64,000 bases of DNA from Streptomyces sp. WAC08241 (GTDB taxonomy: Bacteria; Actinomycetota; Actinomycetes; Streptomycetales; Streptomycetaceae), in assembly GCA_007858575.1 (NCBI GenBank), contig CP042279.1, forward strand, positions 3,970,501 through 4,034,500, given 5' to 3'. The notes beneath the pieces were generated by a model. It made no database searches. It was given only the letters and a program-made list of their open reading frames with translations, and had not been told where the DNA came from. Each line of letters opens with the position of its first letter. The stretch's first letter is position 1. The translations under genes and the position numbers were made by a program. Positions 48,734 through 61,965 of the stretch are shown one piece after another.

Positions 48734-48784
48734 GAACCGTGGCGCCTCGGGAGCGAGGCACCACGGTTCGAGGCACCACGGTTC
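48734..48784. repeat. Inverted plus direct repeat between convergent genes
   Basis: GAACCGTGGCGCCTCG (48734-48749) is the inverse of CGAGGCACCACGGTTC (48754-48769) with one mismatch and a four-base loop. GAGGCACCACGGTTC then occurs again at 48770-48784. The element lies between the metalloprotease terminator and the end of leftward glgP, and may end glgP transcription. Confidence 0.8.
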
Positions 48785-48802
48785 AGGGCACCCGCCCCGC
48801 CC

Positions 48803-51347
48803 CTACCGCAACAATACCCCGCCCCTCCCCGCCGTCTCCTCCGGGAGGGCCGCCAGCCCGTTTCGGAGGGGTGGGCGAGGAGGGGTGGGTGGGAGGATGC
48901 GGACGGTGCAGCCGAAGGAGCCGGTGCGGTCGAGTTCCAGGGTGCCCGCGTACGGGAAGCGGCCCTCCAGGTCGGGGCCGCCCGCCGGCTTGAGGGCGAC
49001 CGTGCGGGGCGGTGAGGGTGTCGTCGGCGTCGACCCGGCCGGTGACGGCCTGGACCTCGACGTCGTCGGGGGTGAGGGTGCCGAGGGCGACCCGGACGCG
49101 GACGACCGGGGTGGCGCCCAGCTCCGCGTCGGCCACGTCGTCCGCGAGGCCGTCGCCGACCTCGACGCGGTCGACGGTCACCTTGGGCCAGGCCTCCCGG
49201 ACCCGGGCCTTCCAGGCGGCGAGCTCGCGGGCCCGGTCCGGGGCGAGCGCCCGGCGGGCGGCGGCGGCGGGGCGTAGAGCCGCTCGACGTACTCGCGGAC
49301 CATCCGGTCGGCGAGGACCTTGGGCCGAGGTCGGCGAGGGTGCGCCGGACCATCGCCGTCCAGCCGGACGGGACGCCGTCGGGGCCCCGGTCGTAGAAGC
49401 GGGGGCGACCCGGCGCTCGATCAGCTCGTAGAGGGCGGCGGCCTCCAGGTCGTCGCGGCGCTCCTCGTCGGCGGCGGCCGCGCCGTCGGCGGTGGGGATG
49501 GCCCAGCCGAAGTCGGGCTCGAACCACTCGTCCCACCAGCCGTCGAGGACGGAGAGGTTGAGGCAGCCGTTGAGGGCGGCCTTCATGCCGCTGGTGCCGC
49601 AGGCTCCAGGGGCGCAGGGGTTGTTGAGCCAGACGTCGCAGCCGGGGTAGAGGCCGCGGGCCATCGCCATGCCGTAGTCGGGCAGGAAGACGATCCGGTG
49701 CCGGACCCGGGGGTCGTCGGCGAAGCGGACGAGCTCCTGCACGAGCTGCTTGCCGCCGTCGTCGGCGGGGTGGGCCTTGCCGGCGACGACGAGCTGCACG
49801 GGCCGCTCGGGGTGGAGCAGCAGCGACCGCAGCCGGTCCTTGTCGCGCAGCATCAGGGTGAGCCGCTTGTACGAGGGGACGCGGCGGGCGAAGCCGATGG
49901 TGAGGACGTCGGGGTCGAGGACGGTGTCGGTCCAGCCGAGTTCGGCGGCGGCGGCGCCGCGCTGCCGCCAGGAGGCCCGCAGCCGGTCCCGTACGTCGGC
50001 GACGAGCCGCTCGCGCAGGGTGCGGCGCAGGTCCCACAGCTCCCGGTCGCTCGCGTCGGGGCCGAGCGGGCCGACCTCGGGGGCGACCCAGGTGGGGGCG
50101 TGGACGCCGTTGGTGATGGAGGTGATGGGCACCTCTTCGGGTCGAATCCCGGCCATAGTCCGGCGAACATGGCGCGGCTGACGGCGCCGTGGAGGGTGGA
50201 GACGCCGTTGGCGCGCTGGGCGAGGCGCAGGCCCATGGCGGCCATGTTGAAGACGCCGGGCTCGCCGCCGAGGGGGTCTCGTCGCCGAGGGCGAGGACGC
50301 GGCCGGTGTCGACGCCGGGCAGGGCGCCGTCCTCGCCGAGGTGGCGGGCGACCAGGGCGCGGTCGAAGCGGTCGATGCCGGCCGGGACGGGGTGTGGGTG
50401 GTGAAGACGGTGCCGGCCCGGACGGTCTCCAGGGCGCTGTCGAAGTCGAGCCCCTCGCCCTGGAGTTCACGGATGCGTTCGAGGCCGAGGAAGCCGGCGT
50501 GGCCCTCGTTGGTGTGGAAGACCTCGGGGCCGGGTGGCCGGTGAGCCGGGTGTACGCGCGGACGGCGCGGACGCCGCCGATGCCGAGCAGCATCTCTTGG
50601 AGGAGCCGGTGCTCGCTGCCGCCGCCGTAGAGGCGGTCGGTGACGCCGCGCTCGCCGGGGCGTTCTCCTCGACGTCGGAGTCGAGCATGAGCAGCGGGAC
50701 GCGGCCGACCTGGGCGGTCCACAGGTGGGCGTGCAGGCTGCGGCCGCCGGGCAGGGCGAGGGTGACGCGGGCGGGGTGCCGTCGGGCTCGCGGAGCAGGG
50801 TGACGGGCAGCTCGCCGGGGTCGAGGACGGGGTACTGCTCCTGCTGCCAGCCGTCCCTGCCGAGGGACTGGCGGAAGTAGCCGTGCCGGTAGAGCAGTCC
50901 GACGCCGATCAGGGGGACGCCGAGGTCGCTGGCGGCCTTGAGGTGGTCGCCGGCGAGGATGCCGAGGCCGCCGGAGTACTGGGGCAGGGCCGCGGCGACG
51001 CCGAACTCGGGCGAGAAGTAGGCGACGGCGGCGGGCAGGTCGCCGGACTGCTCCTGGTACCAGCGGGGGCGTGCAGATAGGCGTCGAGGTCCTCGGCGGC
51101 GGCGCGGAGCCGGGCCAGGAAGTCCTGGTCGGCGGCGAGCGCGGCGAGCCGGGGGCTTCGAGGGAGCCGAGGATCCGGACGGTCGGTGCCGGTGCCGGCG
51201 GGGTGCCCGGCCCGGGGGTGCCGAGGAGTCGAAGAGGGCCCGGGTGGGCTCGTGCCAGGACCAGCGCAGGTTGCGCGCCAGGTCGGCGAGGGGTCGAAGG
51301 GTGTCGGGGAGGACGGGGCGCACGGTGAATCGACGGATTGCCTTCAC
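48803..51347 (-). CDS. glgP: Alpha-glucan phosphorylase
   Basis: A PLP-dependent phosphorylase that releases glucose 1-phosphate from glycogen, about 850 residues. The GTG at 51345-51347 gives VKAIRRFTVRPVLPDTLRPL. It belongs to the short actinobacterial type with an N-terminal DUF3417 domain (LARNLRWSWHEPTRALFDS). Other landmarks are VAYFSPEFGVAAALPQYSGG, GILAGDHLKAASDLGVPLIG, FHTNEGHAGFLGLERIRELQ, TSITNGVHAPTWVAPEVGPL, FARRVPSYKRLTLMLRDKDR and NNPCAPGACGTSGMKAALNG, the last carrying the PLP-site region. The end is uncertain; the in-frame stop at 48803-48805 gives a tail GLAALPEETAGRGGVLLR. Many frameshifts. It is divergent from glgE, across a 430-base spacer. Confidence 0.93.
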
Positions 51348-51779
51348 GTGTTCCACCTTCGCAGGCGAGTACGGACCGGAGCGGACGCACCACGCTGTGT
51401 GTCCGGCGTGCCGCTCCGATGGTAGCCCCGACCGGATCGGAGCAACGGGAACCGACGGGTACGGAAAGCCCTGTGACGGACCGGGCGGGAGCAACGTCCT
51501 GATGCCACAGGGGCGGTGACGGCCTCGTGTCCGACTTCAACCCTGGCCCGATTTGCTACGACCGAGTAGTTAACAAAGCGCCGGATTGCCCGAGGGTGCA
51601 CCATGGAAGGCTCCTCCGGTAACGCCCGGCACGCGCCCCTTCCTGACCCCCTTTCACCCCCTCGGTTCGGCCGTCCGGGTGAACGCGGACGGAGAGGGCA
51701 CGCCCCGGCCCGCCGGCCGTCGGCGGAGCTAGAAAGAGCGCACCACCACCCGCACCCCCGTAACCCGTCAGGTGATGCT
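51348..51779. promoter_or_regulatory. Divergent promoter region between glgP and glgE
   Basis: About 430 bases without a credible gene. GCTCCGAT (51413-51420) and ATCGGAGC (51437-51444) form an 8-bp inverted repeat near the glgP side. On the glgE side, TTTGCTACGACCGAGTAGTTAAC (within 51552-51574) is the most AT-rich part and may hold promoter elements. No specific regulator site can be named. Confidence 0.45.
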
Positions 51780-53767
51780 GTGAATCCGCTCATGGGACGC
51801 ATTCCCGTACTGGACGTCCGCCCACTGGTCGACTGCGGCCGGCGCCCCGCGAAGGCGGTGGCCGGAGAGACCTTCGAGGTGACGGCGACCGTCTTCCGCG
51901 AGGGACACGACGCGGTCGCCGCCAACGTCGTGCTGCGCGGCCCGTCGGGCCGTCCCGGCCCCTGGATCCCGATGCGCGAACTGGCCCCGGGCACCGACCG
52001 GTGGGGCCGAGGTCACCCCGGACGCCGAGGGCTCCTGGACGTACGCCGTGGAGGCCTGGAGCGACCCGATCGCGACCTGGCGGCACGCGGCGAGGATCAA
52101 GATCCCGGCCGGGATCGACTCCGAACCGGTCCTCGCCGAGGGGCCGAGCTGCACGAGCGGGCGGCGAAGGGCGTCCCGAAGAAGGGCGGCGGCCGGGAGG
52201 CCGTGCTCGCGGTGGCGGACACGCTGCGCGACCCGTCCCGCCCCGCCGCCGTGCGGCTCGCGGCGGCCCTGGCCCCCGGGTGGTGGAGGTCCTGGACCGC
52301 CACCCGCTGCGCGAACTGCTCACCTCCTCGCCGAAGTTCCCCTCCAGGTGGAGCGGGAGCGCGCCCTGTACGGCTCGTGGTACGAGTTCTTCCCGCGCTC
52401 CGAGGGGCGCGGACGGTCGACGGGCGCACGGTCCCGGGGAACTTCCGGACGGCCGCCGAGCGGCTGCCGGCGGTGGCGGCGATGGGCTTCGACGTGGTGT
52501 ACCTGCCGCCGGTGCACCCGATCGGCGAGACCCACCGCAAGGGGCCGAACAACTCCCTGTCGGCGTCGCCGAGCGACGTGGGCGTGCCGTGGGCGATCGG
52601 TTCGCCGGAGGGCGGGCACGACGCGCTCCACCCGGACCTGGGCACCTTCGAGGACTTCGACGCCTTCGTGGCGCGGGCCCGGGAGCTGCGCCTGGAGATC
52701 GCGCTCGACTTCGCGCTCCAGTGCTCGCCGGACCACCCGTGGGTGGAGAAGCACCCGGACTGGTTCCACCACCGCCCGGACGGCTCGATCGCGTACGCGG
52801 AGAACCCGCCGAAGAAGTACCAGGACATCTACCCGATCGCGTTCGACAAGGACATGGACGGGATCGTCGAGGAGACCGTGCGGGTGCTGCGGCACTGGAT
52901 GGACCACGGGATCCGGATCTTCCGCGTCGACAACCCGCACACCAAGCCGGTGGTGTTCTGGGAGCGGGTCATCGGGGAGGTCAACAAGAGCGACCCGGAC
53001 GTGATCTTCCTGGCGGAGGCGTTCACCCGGCCCGCGATGATGCGGACCCTGGGCGCGATCGGCTTCCAGCAGTCGTACACGTACTTCACCCGGCGCAACA
53101 CCAAGGAGGAGCTGACGGAGTACCTGACGGAGCTGTCCCGGGAGACGGCCGCGCAGATGCGGCCGAACTTCTGGGTGAACACCCCGGACATCCTGCCCGG
53201 CGTCCTCCAGAAGGGCGGCCGGCCCGCGTTCGAGGCGCGGGCGGTGCTCGCGGCGACGCTCTCGCCGTCCTGGGGCATGTACGCCGGGTACGAGCTGTGC
53301 GAGAACACCCCGCTGCGGGAGGGCGGCGAGGAGTACCTGGACTCGGAGAAGTACGAACTGCGGCCCCGTGACTGGGAGTCGGCGGAGCGCGCGGGGCGGA
53401 CGATCACCCCGCTGATCACGAACCTGAACCGGATCAGGCGCCGCCACCCGGCCCTGCGCCGACTGCGGAACCTGACCTTCCACGAGGCGGACAACCCGCA
53501 GGTGATCGCGTACAGCAAGCGCTCCGGTTCGAACACCGTTCTGGTGGTCGTCAACCTCGACCCGCACCACACCCAGGAGGCGACGGTCTCGTTGAACATG
53601 CCGGAACTCGGCCTGGACTGGCACGAGACCGCACCGGTGCGCGACGAGCTCACCGGCGACACCTATCACTGGGGCAGGTCCAACTACGTGCGCCTGGAAC
53701 CGGGCGTCGCGCCCGCGCACGTGCTGGCCCTGCGACCGTCCCCGCAGACCGGAGGGTCACCCACCTC

Positions 53768-53771
<4 letters not shown>
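51780..53771 (+). CDS. glgE: Alpha-1,4-glucan:maltose-1-phosphate maltosyltransferase GlgE
   Basis: GlgE adds maltosyl units from maltose 1-phosphate to linear alpha-glucan. It starts at GTG 51780 (VNPLMGRIPVLDVRPLVDCG) or the in-frame ATG 51792. N-domain: ETFEVTATVFREGHDAVAAN. GH13_3 domain: MGFDVVYLPPVHPIGETHRK, ALDFALQCSPDHPWVEKHPD, PPKKYQDIYPIAFD, the nucleophile aspartate in IRIFRVDNPHTKPVVFWER, the acid in IFLAEAFTRPAMM and NFWVNTPDILPGVLQ. C-domain: YHWGRSNYVRLEPGVAPAHV. About 664 residues. Five frameshifts near 52005, 52140, 52280, 52350 and 52410, each a lost base or two in a short repeat or G/C run. Stop and treS start overlap (ATGA). Confidence 0.96.
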
Positions 53772-55477
<1,706 letters not shown>

Positions 55478-55709
55478 GACCGCGACGGTTCGGCCACGTC
55501 CGCGGCGGGGCGGTTTCGCCCGTCCCGCCGGGGCACTGTGAACGACAGCACGATTCAGGTCCATACGGGCCTTCTTCCCGGGCCCATACGGATCTTCCCT
55601 TTCCGACACGTCCCGCACATCCGGACAGTCCAAGCCGCCATCCGGGACACTCTGCGCATTTGAACGTATACGAACGCCAACTGCGCGCCCCGGGAAAGGA
55701 CGCGATGCC

Positions 55710-57055
55710 ATGCCGGAGACCGCATCCGACACCCGGGCCCCGGACGCCCTCCTTCCGTCCCTCGCCCCCTGCTCCACGAATGGCTGCCACGGCAGCGTTG
55801 GTTCGCGGGCAAGGGCCGCCGGGTCACCGGATTCACACTGGACGCGGCCACGGAGCTGCTGCCGCTGGACGGCCCGGGGCCCGGCCTCCTCCACCTGCTC
55901 GTACGGGTCGAACAGCCGGGCCGCCCGGCCGGTTCGCCCTCCGACTGCTACCAACTGCTCCTGGGCGTAAGGACCCAGCTCCCGCCCTGCTCGCCCCCGC
56001 CCTGATCGGGCGGATCCGGCAGGGGCCGCTCGCCGGGCGGGCCGTCTACGAAGGGCTGCGCGACCCGCGGCTCGCCGGGCTCCTCTACGAGCGGCTGCGC
56101 ACCCCGGGCCGGACCGGTCCGCTGCGCTTCCACGCCACCACCGCCCTGCCGGCCGCGCTCGCGCCCCGCGTGCTCGACGCCGAGCAGTCCAACTCCTCGC
56201 TCGTCTACGGCGACGCGTACATCCTGAAGATCTTCCGGCGCGTCAGCCCCGGCGCCAACCCCGACCTGGAGCTGCCGCTGGCGCTCAGCCGGGCCGGCTG
56301 CGCCCGGGTGCCCGCGCCGGTCGCCTGGTTCGAGTCGGGGCCGCGACCCTCGGCGTCCTCCAGCCCTATCTGCGGGACTCCCGCGACGGTTGGCGGCTCG
56401 CGCTCGACGCGCTGGCCGACGGGCGGGAGTTCACCGGCGAGGCGCGGGACCTCGGACGCGCCACGGCCGAGGTGCACCTGGCGCTCGCCGGGGCGCTGCC
56501 GACGCGGCGGCTCGGGAAGGCCGAGGCCGAGCTGCTCGCCGACGCGATGGACCGGCGGCTGCACGCGGCGGCGCAGGCCGTGCCCGCGCTGCTGCCGCAC
56601 GTGCCGGGGCTGCGGGCCGTCTTCGCGGCGGCGAGCGGCGCCGCCGGGGCGGGCGCGCTCCAGCGCATCCACGGCGACCTGCACCTCGGGCAGACCCTGC
56701 GGGGCTCCGACGGGGCCTGGGCGGTGATCGACTTCGAGGGCGAGCCCGCCAAGCCGCTGGACGAGCGGCGCAGCCCCCAGCCCACGGTCCGGGACGTCGC
56801 CGGGATGCTCCGCTCCTTCGACTACGCGGCCCGCACCCACCGGCCGTGGAACGCCGACTGGGCGGCCCGCTGCCGCGACGCCTTCTGCACCGGCTACGCG
56901 GAGGCGGCGGGCGCCGACCCCGCTCGGACCCGGCGCTGCTGCGCGCCTACGAGACCGACAAGGCGGTGTACGAGGTCGTCTACGAGGCCCGGCACCGGCC
57001 GGACTGGCTGCCGGTGCCGATGGCGGCGATCGAACGGCTGGCGGCGATCCCGTGA
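55710..57055 (+). CDS. pep2: Maltokinase (Pep2/Mak)
   Basis: Maltokinase phosphorylates maltose to maltose 1-phosphate, the donor for GlgE. The ATG at 55710 follows GGGAAAGGA and gives MPETASDTRAPDALLPSLAP. The N-lobe is FTLDAATELLPLDGPG and the hinge region has LDAEQSNSSLVYGDAYILKI, which carries the conserved lysine. The catalytic loop is IHGDLHLGQT, with the metal-binding aspartate in VIDFEGEPAKPLDERRSPQP. The C-terminal region ends VVYEARHRPDWLPVPMAAIE. About 449 residues. Frameshifts near 55770, 55970, 56345 and 56930. It is separated from treS by 230 bases and from glgB by 165 bases. Confidence 0.93.
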
Positions 57056-57220
57056 GTACCCCGTTCGGAGCAGCGGGCCCGTCCCGCGGGCCCCGTCCCA
57101 CCCGCGAGAACCCCCACCGGCCCCGTTCGGCCGAGTGTCCCGGCGTCCCCGCGGCCCGTTCCACAAGCGTGTCCCCCACCGATTCCCCCTTCCCCTTCCC
57201 GTCCTCCAGGAGGCATCCCC

Positions 57221-59543
57221 GTGACCGCCCGATCCGCAGGAAAGACGTCCACAGCCAAGAAGGCGCCCGCGTCGGCCACTGCCAAGAAGGCGTCCGCGGC
57301 GGACCTGCTCGCCGTGCGGAAGGAGCCGGCGCCGGAGCGGCCCGCCGTACGGAAGGCGCCACCGCTCGACCCGGGCGACGGGCCCGGCTGCTCGCCGGGG
57401 AGCACCACGACCCGCACGGTGCTCGGCGCGCACCCGGTGCGCGGCGGGGTGGTGGTGCGGGTGCTGCGCCCGTTCGCCCGGGAGGTCGCCGTCCTCGTCA
57501 AGGGCCGCCGGATCGTGCTCCACGACGACGGGGACGGGCTCTTCTCCGGGCTGCTGCCGCTGCTGCGGAAGGTGCCGGCGTACGAGCTGCGGGTGCGGTA
57601 CGACGAAGGCGCCGGAGGTACGGAGCTGGAGGTGCAGGACCCGTACCGCTTCCTGCCCTCGCTGGGCGACCTCGACCTGCACCTGATCGGCGAGGGCCGG
57701 CACGAGGAGCTGTGGAAGGCGCTCGGCTCCCGGATCATGACGCACGAGGGCGTGACCGGCACCCGGTTCGCGGTCTGGGCGCCGAACGCGCGCGGGGTGC
57801 GGCTCACCGGCGCGTTCACGTACTGGGGCACGGGCCTGCCGATGCGCTCGCTCGGCTCGACGGGCGTGTGGGAGCTGTTCGTGCCCGGCCTCGGCGAGGG
57901 CACGGTCTACAAGTACGACATCGCCCGGCCCGACGGCTCGCACACGCTGCGGGCGGACCCGATGGCCCGGCGGACCGAGTGCCCGCCGAACACCGCGTCG
58001 ATCGTCACCGAGTCGCACCACGCGTGGAGCGACGGCGAGTGGATGGAGCGGCGGGCGCCCGTCCGGCGCACGAGTCGCCGCTGTCGGTGTACGAGGTGCA
58101 CCTGGCTTCCTGGCGGCCGGGGCTCACCTACCGCGAGCTGGCCGAGCAGTTGCCCGCGTACGTGCGCGACCTCGGCTTCACGCACGTGGAGTTCATGCCG
58201 GTCGCCGAGCACCCCTTCGGCGGCTCGTGGGGCTACCAGGTGACGGGCTTCTACGCGCCGACGGCCCGGCTGGGCACCCCGGACGACTTCAAGTACCTGG
58301 TGGACGCGCTGCACCGGGCGGGGATCGGGGTCCTGATGGACTGGGTCCCGGCGCACTTCCCGAAGGACGACTGGGCGCTCGCGGAGTTCGACGGGCGGCC
58401 GCTGTACGAGCACGAGGACCCGCGCCGGTCGCACCACCCGGACTGGGGGACCCTGGAGTTCGACTACGGCCGCAAGGAGGTGCGGAACTTCCTGGTCGCC
58501 AACGCCGTGTACTGGTGCCAGGAGTTCCACATCGACGGCCTGCGGGTGGACGCGGTCGCCTCGATGCTCTACTGGACTACTCGCGCGAGCACGGCGAGTG
58601 GGTGCCGAACGAGTTCGGGGCCGGGAGAACCCGGACGCGGTGGCGTTCCTCCAGGAGATGAACGCGACCGTGCACCGGCGCTGCCCGGGGATCGTGACCT
58701 TCGCGGAGGAGTCGACGGCCTGGGACGGGGTGACGCGGCCGACGGACCAGGTGGGTCCGGGCGGCTTCGGCGGCCTCGGCTTCGGCATGAAATGGAACAT
58801 GGCTGGATGCACGACTCCCTGGAGTACGTGCAGAAGGAGCCGGTGCACCGCAAGTACCACCACAACGAGATGACGTTCTCGATGGTGTACGCGTACAGCG
58901 AGAACTACATCCTGCCGATCTCGCACGACGAGGTCGTGCACGGCAAGCGGTCGCTGGTGTCGAAGATGCCGGGCGACTGGTGGCAGCAGCGGGCCAACCA
59001 CCGCGCCTACCTGGGCTACATGTGGGCCCACCCCGGCAAGCAACTCCTCTACATGGGACAGGAGTTCGCGCAGGGCGGGAGTGGTCGGCGGACCAGGGCC
59101 CGGACTGGTGGCTGCTCGACCCGGCGTACGGGGCGGCGGACGACCACCGGGGCGTGCGGGACCTGGTCCGCGACCTGAACGCGGTCTACACGGCGTCGCC
59201 GTCGCTGTGGGAGCGGGACACCTCGCCCGAGGGGTTCGAGTGGGTGGTCGGGGACGCGGCCGACGACAACGTCTTCGCGTTCCTGCGCTTCGACGGGCTC
59301 GGCTCGCCGCTGCTCGCCGTGTCGAACTTCTCGCCGGTGGTGCGGCACGACTACCGGCTCGGGGTGCCGGACACCTTCGCGGCCTGGACGGAGGTGCTGA
59401 ACACGGACGCGGCCCGGTACGGGGGCTCGGACGTGGTCGGCACCGACCCGGTGAAGACCGAGTCGGTGCCGTGGCACGGGCGGTCGTCCAGCGTGCGGAT
59501 GACGCTGCCGCCGCTGGCGACGGTGTGGTTCAGGCCGGCTTGA
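57221..59543 (+). CDS. glgB: 1,4-alpha-glucan branching enzyme GlgB
   Basis: GlgB forms alpha-1,6 branches in the glucan made by GlgE. The GTG at 57221 follows CAGGAGG at ideal distance. An Ala/Lys-rich leader (TARSAGKTSTAKKAPASATA) precedes the N1 region with LLAGEHHDPHTVLGAHPV and the CBM48 domain GTRFAVWAPNARGVRLTGAF. The GH13_9 domain has [52 protein letters not shown] with the nucleophile, VTFAEESTAWDGVTRP with the acid and ILPISHDEVVHGKRSLV. The C-terminus ends LPPLATVWFRPA. About 774 residues. Frameshifts near 57385, 57415, 58070, 58580, 58625, 58805 and 59085. Confidence 0.96.
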
Positions 59544-59576
59544 AGGGCACGGCGGGCGTGAGCCCCGGCCCCGGTC

Positions 59577-61803
59577 TCAGGCCGGCCTGATCACGCCGAG
59601 TCGCTGGGTGGCCCGGGTCAGCGCCACGTACAGGTCGTTCACGCCGTGCGGGCGCCGGCCCGGATGCCGTCCGGGTCGACGACGAGGACCGTGTCGAACT
59701 CCAGGCCCTTGGCCTGCCGGGGTCGAGCAGGACCACCGGCCGGGTGAGGTCGGGGCCTGGCCGTGGTCGGCGTCCGGGAGGGCGGCGGCCAGGGCGGAGT
59801 GCAGCTCCGGCGGGGCGATCACCGCGAGCCGTCCGTCGGGGCGCCGCTCGGCGGCCACCGCGTCGGCGGCCTCCTTGACCGGGTCCTCGACCGTGCGGTC
59901 CCAGGGCTCGACACCGGTGGAGCGGACCGAGCCGGGCGGCTCGAAGCCGGGGTCGTCCGCGCGCCGCACCTCGGCGGCGACGGCCATGATCTCGGCGGGG
60001 GTGCGGTAGTTGACGCCGAGCCGGACCAGGTCCCAGCGGTCCTCCACGTACGGGCCGAGGATGTCCTGCCAGGCGCCGACGCCGGCCGGGTCGCCGGTCT
60101 GGGCGGGGTCGCCGACCAGGGTCATGGAGCGGCTGGGGCTGCGGCGCATCAGGAGCCGCCAGGCCATCGCGGAGAGCTCCTGTGCCTCGTCGACGACGAT
60201 GTGTCCGAAGGCCCAGGTGCGGTCGGCGGCGGCCCGTTCGGCGGCGGTGCGGTGGTCGGCCTCCTCGTGCCGGTCGGCGAACCGCTCGGCGTCGATGATG
60301 TCGTGGGCGGAGAGGACCTCGGAGGCGTCCTTGTCCTGTTCCTCCTTGTCCTCGAACTCGTAGGTGCGGGAGGCGTAGGAGACGTCGAGGACCCCTTGCG
60401 CGTACTGGATCCGCTTCTGCCGTTCGGCCTCCTGGGCGGCCCGGGCCGCCGAGTCGTCCTCGCCGAGCAGCTCGGCGGCCTCGTCGAGCAGGGGCACGTC
60501 GGCGGGGGTCCACGCGCCGTCCTCGCGCCGGATCGCGGCGGCGTCGGCGTCGGGCAGGTGGGTGGGGTCGGCGAGGTAGTCGGCGAGGAACTCCCGCGGG
60601 GTGAGGGCGGGCCAGAGGGTGTCGAGGGCGGCGTACACCTCGGCGTTCGCGGCGATGCCCTTGGCGAGCAGGGCGATGTCGTCGGGGCCGAGGAAGTTGG
60701 GGCCGCCGTAGGGGTCGGCGCCGATCCGGTCGGCGAGCTGCTCGGCGAGGGCGTCGAGGATCCGGAAGACGAAGTAGGGGCGGGCGAGGTTGTGCGGGAG
60801 GGCGGTCTCGCGGGCCTTGTGGCGGGCCTCCAGGGCCATGTCCCAGTCGACGACCAGGTCGCCGTCCTCGTGGGGGACGACGAGGGGCTCGCCGCGCTCG
60901 GGGACCCGCTGGCGGTCCCGTACGGCGGCGGCGAGGGCGTCGGCCATGGCGGCGGAGCCCTTGACGGCGGCGGCGCGCGGGGTGTCGGTGCCGGTGGCGC
61001 GGACGCCGGGGAAGAGCTCGGCGGGGTGGCGAGGAGGACGCCGGTCTCGCCGAGGGAGGGCAGGACGTTGCCGATGTAGCCGAGGAAGGCGGGGTGGGGG
61101 CCGACGATGAGGACGGCCCGGCGGGCGAGCTGCTCGCGGTGGGCGTAGAGGAGGTAGGCGGCGCGGTGCAGGGCGACGGCGGTCTTGCCGGTGCCGGGGC
61201 CGCCCTCGACGACGAGGACGCCGCGGTGCGGGGAGCGGATGATGGCGTCCTGCTCGGCCTGGATGGTCTGCACGATGTCGTGCATGCGGCCGGTGCGGGC
61301 GGCGTCGAGCGAGGCGAGCAGCACCTCGTCGGCGTCCCGGCTCTCGTGGCCGGTGCGGGTGGCGTCGGCGAGGTCGAGGACCTCGTCGTGGAGGGCGGTG
61401 ACCGTGCGGCCGGTGGTGCTGATGTGGCGGCGGCGGAGAGGCCCATCGGCTCGTACCCGGTGGCGAGGTAGAAGGGGCGGGCGACCTCGGCGCGCCAGTC
61501 GACGACGAGGGGGTGCGGTTCGGGTCGTCCTCGCGGATGCCGAGCCGTCCGATGTGGTGGTCGCGGCCGTCGCGGAAGACGAGCCGGCCGAAGCAGAGGC
61601 CGCTCTCCCCGCGTCGAGCGCGGCGAGCAGTCCGGACTGCTCGGCGACCATCACGTCCCGTTCGAGCCGGCCCTGGTTGCTGCCGGTGCCGGGGTGCGCA
61701 GGGCGCGGTCGACGGCGGCCTCGGCCTGGTCCCTCAGGTCGTCGAGTCGGGTGTAGAGATCGGTGATGAATCGCTGTTCATTCCGAAATTCCTCGGTTGA
61801 CAA
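59577..61803 (-). CDS. HelD/UvrD-like ATPase, probable RNA polymerase recycling factor
   Basis: About 740 residues from a TTG at 61801-61803, preceded by GGGAG; the N-terminus reads STEEFRNEQRFITDLYTRLD, the coiled coil typical of HelD N-terminal arms. The first helicase domain has the Walker A motif in VVEGGPGTGKTAVALHRAAY. An insertion with two acidic helical regions follows. Walker B is HIVVDEAQELSAMAWRLLMR, then MTLVGDPAQTGDPAG, and the C-terminal motifs LVRLGVNYRTPAEIM, DPRQAKGLEFDTVLVVDPDG and DLYVALTRATQRLGVI. This is the superfamily 1 architecture of HelD and of the rifamycin-protecting HelR, which displace RNA polymerase from DNA. It need not unwind DNA. Frameshifts near 61690, 61610, 61515, 61440, 61030, 59720 and 59665. 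Confidence 0.88.
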
Positions 61804-61826
61804 TTCGACTCCCGGCGCGATACAGT
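61797..61826 (+). promoter_or_regulatory. Candidate rightward promoter (TTGACA, 18-base spacer, TACAGT)
   Basis: A good match to the principal sigma factor consensus faces right, away from the helicase gene: TTGACA at 61797-61802 and TACAGT at 61821-61826. On the other strand TTGACA (61904-61909) and TATATT (61879-61884) with a 19-base spacer may be the helicase promoter. Confidence 0.5.
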
Positions 61827-61892
61827 GCGTTTAGTGAACTTCTCTGTGTTACTGCTGTGCGCAGACACGGAATCCATGAATATACGCGAGGC

Positions 61893-61925
61893 AATACCCC
61901 GACTGTCAATTCTAGTCGGGGTATT
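61893..61925. terminator. 12-bp perfect hairpin between thioredoxin and the helicase gene
   Basis: AATACCCCGACT pairs with AGTCGGGGTATT around the loop GTCAATTCT. It may end the leftward thioredoxin transcript (stop at 61966). Read rightward, it would end a short transcript from the promoter at 61797. Confidence 0.8.
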
Positions 61926-61965
61926 TCTGTATGCACTGCGGAAACCGGGTCCGGCCCGGTGGGCC

